Source: Ornithodoros turicata (Eukaryota > Arthropoda > Arachnida > Ixodida > Argasidae). Taken from it: a DNA stretch of 64,000 bases. The translations under genes were made by a program, and so were the position numbers. Location: positions 3,286,001 to 3,350,000 of the forward strand of contig NW_026999295.1 of the NCBI RefSeq assembly GCF_037126465.1, read 5' to 3'. Positions 24,627 to 36,426 of this stretch are shown here, one piece after another (the first letter of the stretch is position 1; each line of letters starts with the position of its first letter). The notes under the pieces are model-generated. The model saw only the letters and a list, made by a program, of their open reading frames with translations. It did not search any database and was not told where the DNA came from.

Positions 24627-25572
24627 TTACATCTGGCCGTTCCCGTTTCCCGCTACGGGCAAATTTCGTGGGGGTAGGTCTCGCTGAGCCGAGCTCAGTT
24701 GTTCGTCTCGCATTCTTTTATGGCATTGTCGGTAAATGTGACCCCATCTGTGACAATAGTCACACACGCGCCTGCCATCGTCGCTTCGCCCTCTTCCTGC
24801 CGGGGCCACCGCGCTTGGGTGCGACGAAGATGGACCTCCATGGCAGCCAGTCGCTTTTCGAGGGAGCGCAGGGATGCCCCAAGGTCATCTTGTGGTTGCG
24901 GGCGTTGATGGTTTGAGCCGCTTGGTGCGGATTCCACGAAGGCGCTGTGGAGCAGTGTGGAATGGGGAACGGTGGATGGTGGTGGCGACGACCCTGCGTT
25001 GACTGTCGCTTGAGCGAGGCCGAGCTGCTGCAACCCCTGTGGAAAATGCGTCGCTGAGAGAGACATGATGTTTGCTTGGCTGATGCGTTGCAAAGTGTGC
25101 AGAAAATCGGCGCACGTCGATGGATTGACGAGGAGCATTTTCTGCATATCTTCTGGGCGCAGTCCCTTCATGAGGTGCCGCAGTTTGCACGCCTCAGTCA
25201 TTTGTGGGTCCACCCGAGCACAGAGCTGAAGCACGTCGTAGAAATACTGCTCCGGTGTCTCCAGTGGACGGTGTGTGCGGCCGCACAGGTGTAAGTGGAA
25301 TAATTCCGTCGTTTGCCGCCCACCGAAGTTCTGCGTGAGTTCGTGTTTCCACTGTTCCCAGGTGAGCTGTGCTCCCGTTAGCATCTTGGTGGTATACCAC
25401 TTCCGTGCGTCGCCGTCGAGTGCGAGGTATAGGCACTTAACTTTTGCTTCGTGATCCCACCCGTTGATCCCCGCAACGTGTTCGTACCAGGTCAGCCACT
25501 CGGATACGCTCCCATCGGGACCTCCTTAAAGGTGGGTGCTCCCACGGCCGGTCGTGCTGATGGGGTTGCCAT
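24627..25572 (-). pseudogene. gag: Gypsy gag with CCHC zinc knuckle, frameshifted
   Basis: Starts with an ATG at 25572. After about 15 codons a frameshift near 25530 is needed to enter the Gag core, which reads GSVSEWLTWYEHVAG then LALDGDARKWY, a common opening of Gypsy Gag capsid domains. The frame stays open to about 24800. There it must shift again to read the zinc knuckle CDYCHRWGHIYRQC (CX2CX4HX4C, about 24765-24724), because the original frame runs on to a stop at 24695 without it. Gag would form the virus-like particle and bind RNA. An upstream 76-codon basic ORF (25589-25819) may be leader sequence. Confidence 0.85.
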
Positions 25573-25837
25573 TATATTGGGCGCTTGTTTACTTTTCTTG
25601 CTGGGCATGAGTTTTGATTAGTTCTTCTGCGAGTTCGAATAGGCGGTTGAAATGATGATCTATTTTGTTCCCGCGTTCTTCTTCAGATGTTTTGGACGGG
25701 AGACGAATCGGTTGTGCGGGTTTTGGGCGTGTTGCTTGCAAAAGGCGGCGACGGCGGTTACGTTTCTGACTCGCCGTTAAAGCGTGAACACTCATCGCGT
25801 TTTGGGGAGTCGCTCTCATGGTAGTTTAGGGATTTGC

Positions 25838-25853
25838 CCCGCACCTCCACCAC
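25838..25853 (-). other. Primer binding site of the Gypsy element
   Basis: Reading the minus strand, TGGTGGAGGTGCGGGG begins a few bases after the 5' LTR. Its complement ends CACCTCCACCA, which fits the 3' end of a tRNA-Ala (acceptor end CACCTCCA plus CCA). The tRNA identity is from general knowledge and should be treated as tentative. Confidence 0.6.
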
Positions 25854-25856
25854 TTT

Positions 25857-26479
25857 TGTCGCGGTTAGGAATGCTCTATCGGGAACTAATCTGCCCCGAA
25901 CCCTACTGGCTCCACACCACACAGGCGGGAAATCCTAAGCATCCACAGCCGGAAGGGGAGCCGAAGCTCCACACAACACAGGCGGGAAAAACTTAGCCTC
26001 CACAGCCGGAAGGGGAGTCTACCTCTTTCGCGACTTCCACAGCCGAGGGAAGATACAAGTACTCACACAAGGCGGGAAGCGGTGCTAGAGAGGCAGAGTG
26101 ACAACAGGCCGAGACAGTTTCCAGAGATCCAACCAACGACCCCCGGCAGTGGCCCAGGACGCTGCTTGTATAGGTCCAGAGCATGGTCCAGTACCACTGC
26201 GGAGGCTACACTTTATTCAACTAAATATATACAAAACAAACACTTGGGGAGTGAGTGCGCGCCGGAAGGTGGTTTCGCGTTACAGTTACGAAAGAAGAGA
26301 AAGTCGTTGGCGGGAAAGGCGAAAGTTGAACAAAGAGTTAGGCAATCATATTGGCAAACAGTTATATAGTAAGTCATGATAGTGGAATTGTCTGAATATG
26401 TGGTTATTGGAATTGTACTCTTAAAAAGGTGCTCAAAAATACCATACAAGTATAAGTATAAATTTAGTATGGCGCGACA
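25857..26479 (-). repeat. 5' LTR of the Gypsy element
   Basis: 623 bp, same ends and length as 20199-20821. The visible differences are one A/G and one G/C change in the region around 26080-26105. Confidence 0.95.
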
Positions 26480-26483
26480 GCCT

Positions 26484-27258
26484 TCTGGATGCGAATGGAT
26501 TAGGATGAGGAATGTGTTTATGGGCAAGCGGATTACCCAGAGTGACATATTCCTTGGGATAACAGCATTTAGAACTGAAGCTTTCTTTTGTTGTTCTCTT
26601 CTTTTTCGTTTCATCAACGCTCCAAGCGAACGAATAAAAGAATCGATCAAACGACCGCTGCCGTCTGGATCAAACGGCGTTTGATCAAATGCCTTTCGAC
26701 CAAACCACGTTCGATCAAATGTCACGGAACCCTTACAAAAAGGAAACACACACACAGTACAATTAGTTTCTTCCATAGCTACTTTCAAAAGAAAAAAGAC
26801 ACACACACACACAGTACAATTATTTTCTTCCGTAACTACTTACAAAAAGGAAAAAAAAAACAGAAGAGCGCAGTAGAACAAAAGCAGCAATATTTCTTTC
26901 CTTTTTCATAAGCTGAGACAATGTTCACGCATAAGAGCGGAGCGAAACGTCGAACTCGACAAAAATTTGGTAATGACACATCCATGAAGCATAATCGTCA
27001 AAACTACGCAGTATACTTGCGTAACTACTTACACACAAAAAAAATAAATACACAGTACAATTATTTTAAATGACTTATTTCAGTGCGAGGAGCAGAACAA
27101 AAGCAGCAACATTTCTTTCCTTTTTCATAAACGTCGAACTGGCCAAAAATTTAATAATCGTCAAAACTACGCACTATGGTTTGCTATCGCCGTGTCATCG
27201 GAATTTTGGTTTCCGGCCAATCTCAAAGTCGAGGTTCAAAGTTCTGGCGACCACACGT
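26484..27258. repeat. Right arm of palindromic repeat, part 2
   Basis: Continues the inverted copy of 16391-17183 after the Gypsy insertion, ending with the inverse of the outer tip (GGCGACCACACGTGCCC at about 27248-27264). It contains the TTTGATCAAACG-type block (26638-26722) and tandem units with CACACAGTACAATTA. Confidence 0.85.
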
Positions 27259-27549
27259 GCCCGTACCGAGCGCCAATGTTGCGCCTTCTCTGACGCGAGA
27301 GCAGAGGCTTCAAGGTGTAGCTCTACCGTATGAAGCAGACGACAGCGGCTCACATATCCCGAGCCGAGCTCTACCGGTGCGCCACTTGTTAGGCAAGGGC
27401 AGAGGCCGCAACGCTCCGCCTCCGAGTCCTCCTATTGGCGCGCCATTTGGAGGCGGAGCCTCCCTCGCTCTTGGTCAGTAAAGTCAAGGATAGTCTGTAA
27501 CTGACATATTGGTACCAATATTGGTTCCTGTATAGATAACATAACACCT
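27259..27549. other. GC-rich spacer, no gene seen
   Basis: Contains an inverted pair around CTCCGCCTCC...GGAGGCGGAG (27415-27460) centred on GGCGCGCC. No coding signal. Confidence 0.4.
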
Positions 27550-27553
27550 TTAA

Positions 27554-28089
27554 AGGGAGACTCCGCACCAAAAACATGTTGAGGTAACGGTGCGGCATCA
27601 ATCCGTACCGTACGATATTTCAGTGAATACAATCTCTCATCCTTAAGTGGCACAGATAATTAGAAAATGAATATTTTCATTTCAATGATGAGGCGCTCCT
27701 CCACGGGAAAGTAGTCCAGCAACACTGGGCTTCACCTCACTGGTATTCCTCGTGTACGGCTTTCTGTAGGTTTTGCTTTTACCGCTGGCGAATATTTTAG
27801 AACGAAATCGAGGAAGCAGGTGACTGCACAGCCATGTGGCACGAAGAAGTTACAGAGCGCGTGACCGAAAAACAGCCGGTGGCCCACATGAGACTACCGG
27901 TGACGTCACGCATGGTAAATGAGATAGGAGAGGGAACCTTTAGAAGTTTCGGTTTCGTTTTGAGCTTCCCAGCTCTTTTGGTAACTAACGGGTCCCCGAC
28001 TGCCAAACCAGCTTTCTCATTTCGGAAGAACGTATCGAACTTATTTACACGTCCATTATAATAGTTTCGGATTATCCCGGAGTCTCCCT
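27554..28089. mobile_element. TTAA-flanked MITE-like element with 12-bp TIRs
   Basis: TTAA at 27550-27553 and 28090-28093 flank perfect 12-bp inverted ends, AGGGAGACTCCG and CGGAGTCTCCCT. The 536-bp length, perfect short TIRs and TTAA duplication fit a piggyBac-type non-autonomous element. The two ORFs inside (75 and 106 codons on opposite strands) have no recognised domain. Confidence 0.65.
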
Positions 28090-28099
28090 TTAACACAAC

Positions 28100-28244
28100 C
28101 GGCATGTTGGTTCCCATATTTTAAATCGTATTGGAATTCAATTTTCATTATGCGATTGCCATGCTGGAATCCAATAAGATGATTTCCACTAGGATCTTGT
28201 AATCCAACTTCATATTTTCCACTCAGTTGTACGGGTGCATTCAA
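28100..28244 (-). pseudogene. Possible penton-like Polinton fragment (remnant III)
   Basis: About 40 codons read NAPVQLSGKYEVGLQDPSG, resembling the conserved N-terminal segment of the two penton-like genes in this window (QPVQLDGKWEVALAEV; SPLQLSNRYKVGLMDL). The rest of the gene is absent; the TTAA element borders it on the low side. Short similarity, so tentative. Confidence 0.4.
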
Positions 28245-28774
28245 AGCAAAGCAGCAAGAATTTCAATTTTACCATACCACTATACCACTATAACCACTAT
28301 ACCACAGTGCCACTATACCGAACAAATTACGGTCATCAATCATTATCATACACCCTCCTAAGCACATTTAATTTATATTTTATCATAGGCAAAATATTAA
28401 TATCCAGACACTCTCACGATCCTCATTGCGAGCATTCTTTCTCCAGTCTACCTGAGGCTGCTATTACATGACCCACTGATATTTGTTTTTGCTTATTTTT
28501 GACCAGTGCACAACATGTAGTGTACAGTGCTTCTTTGTACCTTTTCTTATACTTGTATTTTGTTTGTTTTCTCCTTCTATATTTGTACACTGTTGCAGCT
28601 GCCACAGCAACATCCATACGGGATAATGCCCCAGTCAAGCGGCTACTTTGCCGCTTTTCGGCATATCCCTACATTGTATTTGCATTAAAATTGATAATAA
28701 AGGAAAATGAAAAGAATTTGTTGAATATAATTTTGCACGATCATTGGAGAGGAGGTACACATAAACTCAGACCC
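28245..28774. other. Spacer with CCACTATA microsatellite
   Basis: A short microsatellite of ACCACTATA-type units lies at about 28271-28320. The remainder has only small ORFs. It separates two possible Polinton fragments and may be inserted material. Confidence 0.4.
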
Positions 28775-28915
28775 TGGTAACATCTTGTTCTGGAACCCAA
28801 TAAATAAGTGAATTGTCGTAACCAGCCCGCTTCACTTTATGATGAGTAACTCTGTCAGTTTTCTTATTGGGTATAATTCTTACAGTTGGATATGGGTCAT
28901 CATCCCCCTTGATTT
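28775..28915 (-). pseudogene. Possible integrase C-terminal fragment (remnant III)
   Basis: On the minus strand, a stretch read between stops contains GYDNSLIYWVPEQDV near its end. This recalls the chromodomain-like tail of the complete element's integrase (GYDKEHDSWVPSSDV). It lies upstream of the penton-like fragment at 28244-28100 on the same strand, the order seen in the complete element (integrase then penton-like). The similarity is very short; a chance match is possible. Confidence 0.3.
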
Positions 28916-28970
28916 CGTGTTGTACTTAATTTGCATGATCTTCTTCTACACCATCTGGACCTAGTAGTAT

Positions 28971-31964
28971 TAAAGGATTAAAGGGACCTAAAAGTGAAAA
29001 ATAACCCCCATGTTTTTGCCCACTGTCGGGCACAACATCGTTGTTTGATAAGACACAGAAAGCATTACTCCTCAATTCGGCATATTCTTTACGTATAAAT
29101 ATTTTGAAGATTGCCGGAACATGAACGGTGCAGCCAGCGAACGGCGAAAAAGTGTAACTTTGGTTTCGGGTCCAGGGCTCCCAGGGATTGGTCAACCCTT
29201 ACCACGTGAGAGTTAATTTTGTAGAATACAAAGTTGACGCACATTATCTTACAGCTAAACGCCATTTTAAAAATGACGCTCACTTCCATAGCTTTTACGT
29301 TAATAAAGCATTCAGCTACTTCGCCCCTACGAGCTGCGATCCGCCGCGCCATCTGCAAGGCCATCTGTGTTATCACGTTTATTGTTTACGCCGTGGGTGG
29401 TCATGTTGGTCGCGCGAAGCAGAAAGTATAAGTGAATGACATGTTCATGGCTGTTGTGTCAATTATTCGAGAGACCTACATATGCCCGGTGTAGTTTTGG
29501 TGTTGGGGGATGCAAAAATCATGTTCGTTCACCATCGGCGGCGGGCGTTTTCTACCACAAGATTCAACAGGAGAGTGCGCGAAAACGAATGTGGTTCTTA
29601 ACACTCGGTTATTAGATGTAGCAGTCGTGTCGTGTGCGCTGAGCTCATTTCGCTGCCGATGACTACAAATATGCCATAGAAGGCGAATTGCGAAGACGTA
29701 ACAAAGCACACTGATGCTCAGTACCCGGTGATTTTGATTCACCGAGGTGACGAGTTCAACACAACGTCTTTGTACGTACTGGCGTCACACATGTATAAAT
29801 TATAATATAGCGATGACGTATTCCATTTAACTTATGTTATCCTACTTGTCCCGTACTCAACATTGTCAACATTGCAAATTTAATTTTAGGGGCCTTCCAG
29901 TGTTGAAGTGGCGCAAGACTGCTTCGTGTGTGTGTGATCCAGGCACTCAAGTTGACATGACAGAAATAGGTGAAAGCAGGTATGCAAAGTCCACAGATGG
30001 AAGCACTAGATTTATTACGTGTTGCAGACTTTGTGACATTTTTTGGAGTCTTTGGACAGGTGCAGAACATTAGTATGACGTCAACAATAGGAGAAGAAAC
30101 CGATGAGCACTACTAGCTTGTTTGAAGGGTACAAAAATACTTCCTGTTGAGGTGTAGTTATGACTTTATGACTAAGGAACGCTAATTAATTTCCTAGAGA
30201 TGCATCCTCTACACTTGAATGCCCAATGAAACAGCGAACGTTCATTGTCTTTGAAGCCCCACTACTGGAACTGTTCAGTCTGTGTCAGCGCGGTAGTGAG
30301 CAATGGAATGTTACCACATCGTATTGGTCCTAAATTTGCAGACTTCCCCTATCTCGGACGCAACTGTCATTTCTCTTTATTGCTCTTCCGATCCTACCTT
30401 CTCAGAGAATAGTGTGGTTCACCATACACTGCATGGGCACTGCCTTTCTCTACTCATGCTTTCGGTTTCTTGTTCTGTTGAATAAATCTTCACTTGAGTT
30501 TGCAGTAATCACGCTGTCTACTGTGTTTGCCCCTCATCTATATGATGTGCTATAACGGTATAGCACATCAACATGACAACAACTACCAAACAACCTTGCC
30601 TAGTCCTACTTTTTGATGGAAACTGCACGATGTGGTAACATCCACATATCCTTCATTGTACATTTCTGTTGTCACACTTAGCATGCCTGAAGAAATGTTC
30701 TCATCTTCATCAAGATGACAGGTCATTGTTTGCTCTGCAGCATTATTGTTCCTGTAATCTTTTCACCAACAGAGAATACAAAAGTGAACAAATGGTAAAA
30801 TATAACTAGCTTGTTAAATTCAAAAGCAAAAGACAAAACTGTTTATACATACCTTGTTTATTTTGTTGCAGGTTTTACAACTCTATCAAGTACAATCAAA
30901 ACATCAGAGGGCAGGAAGTCCTACTTTGTTTCCTAAATCCCTGGACACTAAAAAAGAAAGATATAGTTTGAGTTGGGAAAAAACGTTGCTTCTGCTCTTA
31001 TATTTTCAATCAAATGTTACGATGCATTTGTAGTGTACACTGAAGCCAGTTTCAATTTGCAGGGCTGTCAAAAGTACTTTACAAAAGTACATCTCAATTA
31101 CAGTAACAGATAACTTATGCAATACATTATTTAGCCATTTTTGAGTACTATGCACACCAATGGTGCATGGTTAACTTTAAACCCAGATCAAGGGTTAATA
31201 ATAATTGAAGTCAGTCCTCAAGTCCTTCTTTAGAAATGTTAGTTGGTGACATGATAATGATTCAGGTAGAAGTACTCCGTTTAGCAAAACAGAGTTAATT
31301 AAGTTTTAAATCCCAATCTTGGTTCAAATATTTATTGACATTTGGAAAAGTGGTCACTAAGAAGTATACTAAAAGGTTACACAAAGGTACAAAAGGTACA
31401 CAAAGGTACACAGTTCAGCTGAATGACACTGATGGAAATTATCTTACTTACTCCTCACATATACAATTCAGACACGAGTATAATCTACAAATACATCTAT
31501 GCCCACAGGTTACTTAACCCTCCAGCAACAAACTAGTAATTATAATATGCTGTGACAGCAAAGAAAAATCAATGAGAAAAACTTGCAGCAAGCACGAAAT
31601 GAAAATATGCTGACATCAACATTTCTACAAGTCTGCGCACTGATGGGAAAGCATCCCTAATTCCATGCATGACGCAGATCGAGATCCAGTGGGGTACTTT
31701 GTATTGTATGTTCTCGAAGCACCCCATATCCTTCTTGTGAATGGAAGACAGCTGGTATAACGGAATTTCCTGCAGAAATAAGGGTTTTCCGTCCAGTTTG
31801 CCGTTCAAGTAGCTCGTAAACAGCACACGGCGCTGCCGTGTATGTCGCCATGCTCTTCGGTTTCTCGGATGTATGTAAAAAACACTTGCAATACTTCGGT
31901 GTCAAGGTACATTATTTCGAAATATTCATTAGTTCTGATGCAATTCTCTATCTGCCTTCCACAC
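28971..31964. other. No recognisable gene
   Basis: About 3 kb with short ORFs only. Noted sites: a perfect hairpin at 30543-30570 (12-bp stem, 4-base loop), a TTAA-AGGGACC end-like sequence at about 28974 without a located partner, AAAGGTACAC short tandem units at 31370-31410, and an 82-codon minus ORF at 31657-31905 whose composition looks protein-like but which I cannot identify. Confidence 0.35.
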
Positions 31965-31984
31965 GCATTCTCTACCTCTCGGCA

Positions 31985-32925
31985 TTCTCTACCCGGCCGG
32001 CCCGTGGGCCGGGTCGGGCCGGGCTTGGCGTTTTTAGGCGGGCCTAGGCCGGGCTCGGGCTTCAGCCACCGGGCCCGGGCCGGGTACGGACTTGACAACG
32101 CCAGACATGGTCGGGCATGTACGCGAACATATTTCACTTCACGAGACTGGACAGCTGAATTTTCACGTTACTTTTTTTCCCCATTGGGTATGGAATATCA
32201 GGTATTCTCATCTGAGAACTATCACTTTTTTACATGTGATCATGCTTATTTCGTGAATGGGTCTGGATCTCACGCGTGCACTCACACACGTTTGGGGACG
32301 ATTGCTGTGGGGTCCTGCACGAGCGTCAGTTAGGTTAGGTGTTGGGACATATTTCGTTCTCGTGAGGGCCTCGCACGAGGGTCAGTTAGGTTAAGTGTTC
32401 TGACATATTTCGTTTTTATGAGAGCCCGGCAAGAGGGTCGGCTAGGTTAGGTGTTCTGACATAGATTTCGTTCGCGTGAGAGTTCAAGAAAGAGGAACTG
32501 ACACCGGAGCATGTGCAATAGAGCGGCGATGAGTCTCTCTTGAACCGCAATGTACATACGCCCACGCGCCGCTGCGCGCTGCTTTCCCAAGCAAGCAACC
32601 ACCAAGCACAGAGCGGCTTGCCGGCAAAGAAACACAGCCGCTGCTGCGTTCGAGTGTACCTCCTGACTCTCCACCAATTAGCTGCGTCCTTTTCCTTGCT
32701 GCGTTGTGCTCTTTAGTAAATCCAAATACGCCTCCGAACCTCGAGAACAAATAGAGCAGAGGCGGGCTTGGACAGGGCCTGAGCATGGAAACAGTCGGGT
32801 ACGGGCTGGGCCCGGGCCGGTGGAGTCGGGCTCAGGCAGGGCCCTGGCTGGAAATATATAGAAGACGTCGGGCCCGGGCCCGACACGGGCCTGAAAATTA
32901 GGCCCGTGCAGTGCTCTAACCCAGA
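31985..32925. repeat. GGCCCG-rich repeat element with tandem block
   Basis: GGGCCGGGCC-type sequence clusters at about 31990-32090 and again, largely inverted, at 32760-32905. The right edge, read on the minus strand, is TAGAGCACTGCACGGGC, which resembles ends of some hAT-type elements. Between them, 32315-32490 carries three imperfect direct units of about 65 bases with TTAGGTTAGGTGTTCTGACATA. Probably a non-autonomous DNA element; no transposase is seen. Confidence 0.5.
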
Positions 32926-33111
32926 CTTTTTTTCCTACTAGGTCCCTGGACATGTAATTATGGAAAATTCGATTACAGAAAAACTACAGCGATTTCAGCG
33001 GAGTTGTTTGGTATTTGAAGTTTTGAAGGTTCAACCTTTTCGCTGAACATAAAGTTTCGATAGGTTTATATTCAGTTTTCCGTCCCTTTAATATCCCAGC
33101 CAAACAATGAA

Positions 33112-33481
33112 AATGACGTCATCCAGGCCGCAGCCGCTCCGCCCTCACATCAGTGAGGTCATCAGTAGTGTCACTGTATAAGATGAGCGATACGATATTA
33201 CAGATAATCACTTATTTCGTTAATTACGCTGATTGAATAATAACGTCATGGTCGAAACAAACTAGGAATCGAACTTAGGTCTTTTTGGTTGTCAGCAGAG
33301 CACCTTAAACCACTGGGCATTGGCTCAACGTGTTTATATCGCTCGGTAATAAGGATAGAATTTTGGGGGAGACGTACTTTGATTTGTTTTACGACAGATG
33401 GCGTCACGGAGTTGTTATAGTTCGTTTATAGAGTCTTCAAGAGATGCCACCATTCCACCAAATTTCAAATTTACCGCCGCA
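33112..33481 (-). repeat. tRNA-derived SINE-like repeat, copy 2
   Basis: Inverted, diverged copy of 4771-5172. Read on the minus strand it shows CGGCGGTAAATTTG, an A-box-like TGCCCAGTGGTTTAA, a B-box AAGTTCGATTCC, then GAGGGCGGAGCGGCTGCGGCC and TGACGTCAT. Only one TGACGTCA palindrome is left in its tail. Confidence 0.65.
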
Positions 33482-36426
33482 GCAAAATTAGAGATGTGCG
33501 CGGATTCTGTTTTTGTCGGCGGCGGCGGCGTGATCACAACTCCCGGGGTTTTCGAAAATTACATTTTCTGCGAAACGCGCGAAATATCGTTGGGTCTCAT
33601 AAAGGTGTAACGGTGTCTCTTTCAGTTTCAGTTTCTTTTCTCTGTAGGTGCCAAAGTACTTAAAAGTAATAGAGTGCTTAGAAAGGAGCTATTGGTATCA
33701 TACCTACGCAAAGAAAAATCCCAGCCTGGGAGCGAGAAAGCACAAAGAACAAGACATTGTTTGTGCGCGTCGTTCTTATGTTGATGTGCGTTCTCACGAT
33801 GGGAGGTACGCAACTTCAACGTGAATACCGTCGACGCTGAACCTCACGTTTGAAAAACTTTCGCGTCTGCTATTCAAATTACCGCTTTGCTTGCAAGCAT
33901 GCCAGATGGCTGCAGTGAATTAACATTTCACAACGAAGGGATTTCTTAGTAATCGTGTAAAAAATAGAGGGAACGCTGGGAAAAATATGCAGGAAATTAT
34001 TCATCTGTAGATAACTTTCGCCATAGAGTTCGTTTTATCCATCTTAACCAATCTCTTCAGTCGCGTCAACTGAACGTGTGTAAAGTGAATGTAATGTTTT
34101 TTCTCATAGACAGAAAGCGCATCTAACATTTATATCATTCTACTGGACTATTCCCGACTTCACCTGATACAATGGTAATCGCTGAACAAAATCGTCGGAC
34201 AGAGAGTGAGACTGGCAGATTCGGTAAAGATACAGACAAATTACCACTATAGTTATCATTGTATTACCAACTTCAACACCATTGTAGTAGGAAATGTACT
34301 TCGTAATGAAATGGAGTTAATTTGGCATGAAATATTTCCCATTTCTGGCGAACAACGTTACATCACCTTGGAAAATTTCGAAGTTACATTCGAGAAATTA
34401 AATTTCTTTCAAGCAAGATGTTCGAAAATTAATTATAGTACATGGCAATAGCTCTCTACGAATAAATGTCGTTGATCGCATAGCGGAAATAAAACGAAAA
34501 GGGCGTGTAGGTTGAAACATACTGGCTGTATTGAAACATACCTGCTAATCACAGAAACGTAGAAAAACGGAGGATTTTCCGTAGCGTACCTTCATCTCAT
34601 TTCTTTTCACACAGTTACTGAAACACCCTGCATGCAGTACATGATGATGATGGTTAGTATTTTAATGACGCAGCAGCGATGGAGGCTATAAGCATGAAGC
34701 ACACTCCCCGTATGAATTCCAGATGCACACGGACTACTCACACGTTCACATAGAAACAACCAAAACCAGAATGTTTTCTAAAAAGTGGTAGAAATAAACG
34801 GTGTAATGCACTAGCGAATAATGGATTGATTCGAAGACGTTTTAGAACAGCTTCACATAACGCAAAATGACATCTTGACGCCTGACATTATACATTGATT
34901 CAAACACACCAACACACAATATCCCAAAGCACTTAATAGCCGTCTATCAGCATTACATCCACAATGAAACCACAATACTTCTGAGGCAGTAAGTGAATGT
35001 GAACAAGTTCTCGAGGAATTCCGTTATTTTATCCGTACTAACGTATAATTTTGTGGCAGAAGAGGTGTAGTGAACAAAAATTACTGTCTTAACCGTGAGT
35101 TGATGTGTCCGTTACCTTTGTTCGTGGTTCACAACACCTTTTCATAGTGAGTACTGGCCGCAGAAACACAAATGAATCCCGTAGCAAGCAGGGACAACGA
35201 CAGGTGCCACCAACACTTTCTCAAAGCCCTAGCAAGATTTCTCGTGGCACTGAAATCGAAGAATGTCGCAGAAAGTAACGACAACACCTTTCTCTGAATG
35301 AAAGAGGCAGACACATTGTATGCCAAACGGCTACGAAGCCCGCGAAAAATGCCTCGACCTCTGGCGGTAGGCTCGCCCTCTCCAGAGACTCTGACGAGCG
35401 CGCGGTCAATGTTACTCCAGTTTTCGCGCGCTTTTGCATCGATGGTTATCCGCAGTTTGTTTCTTTGTTTGATCTCGTTACTTACATATCCCTTTCTTTG
35501 GAACACAGAACCACAGAACAAGCATCGGAATAAAAGATGATTTTAGCGTTGAGATGGTGCCTGGAGTGGTACCAACGCAGTGGACTTTGTGTACATACGT
35601 CTTTTAAATCAACGCGGCGTTGCTTTAGTTAGCTCACAATAGAAATATCTGGGCGTCATGCGGAAAACGAGTAGTCGACGACAGCTAGCCCGGTCACGCT
35701 GAAAGGCGAGACAAGCAGGAAGGCCCCTGATTGGACAGCTGGAATGCATAACGTTGTATTTTTATTCGTCCTGTCCATTTTATTTGCATTGTGCCCAATG
35801 CTGTGTGAACTGTCTCAAACCATCCGGCGCCGACCGTGGGGAGCTCTGGTCCTCTGGCCACCCCGGAACTTTCACATGGAGGGTCGGCCTCCTCCGAGTA
35901 GTCAACCCTGCTGACAGTCAAGATGAAGGTTATGAGGGATGTCCGACAAATCGTATGCTTCATGCGAATGGACATTAAAAAAGAAAAATAAAGAAAGCCG
36001 CATGACACGGAATCGCATGCACCCCGACCGAACACTGGGGCTATGCTTGTCGTCGCCATGCTATTCATGGCTCACTTCATTCAGTGAAACCCATAATTTG
36101 TTTTGGCCTTTACGTGTACCCTGTGCGTTAGAGGATCCAGCATTTTTCCTCGGGGTATTGGGCTCAGACATTGGACAACCTGCTATACACATGCGGTACC
36201 TATAGTCAATTGAAGCGCTATTTATTGACAGAAATTTACGGGGACCAAGCCATGCCCACTCCCCTTAGGTCCACATCTGATTCGTATATGAACCAATTTA
36301 GAAATGTCGAAAATCCATCATGTGCAGCATCATTTCTTGATAGAGTCGTTTTACTTGGTTATTTCGGACTCGCGTCCACGAGCTGTCTGCTCCCTAACCC
36401 GTACTTTTTTATTAGGCTATCTAAAT
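33482..36426. other. No recognisable gene
   Basis: About 2.9 kb with short ORFs (up to 130 codons at 35129-35521 minus and 124 at 35694-36068 minus), none with a domain I recognise. No repeat structure was resolved. Confidence 0.35.

Larger units (their letters stand above)
20199..26479 (-). mobile_element. Ty3/Gypsy LTR retrotransposon
   Basis: A 6,281-bp element on the minus strand: 5' LTR 25857-26479, gag, protease, reverse transcriptase, RNase H, integrase, 3' LTR 20199-20821. It is flanked by GCCT at 20195-20198 and 26480-26483. The order protease-RT-RNase H-integrase places it in Ty3/Gypsy (Metaviridae-like). Both LTRs are 623 bp, start TGTCGCG and end CGCGACA, and I see only about two differences between them, so insertion was recent. 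Yet gag and pol contain frameshifts, so this copy cannot make all proteins by itself unless these are sequencing errors. Confidence 0.95.

Noticed and set aside
31657..31905. Host exon with protein-like composition
   Set aside because: No recognised family and no supporting splice structure or neighbour; noted only in the region description.
32315..32490. Telomeric repeat because of TTAGGTTAGG
   Set aside because: Only two TTAGG units per 65-base repeat unit; no telomeric array.
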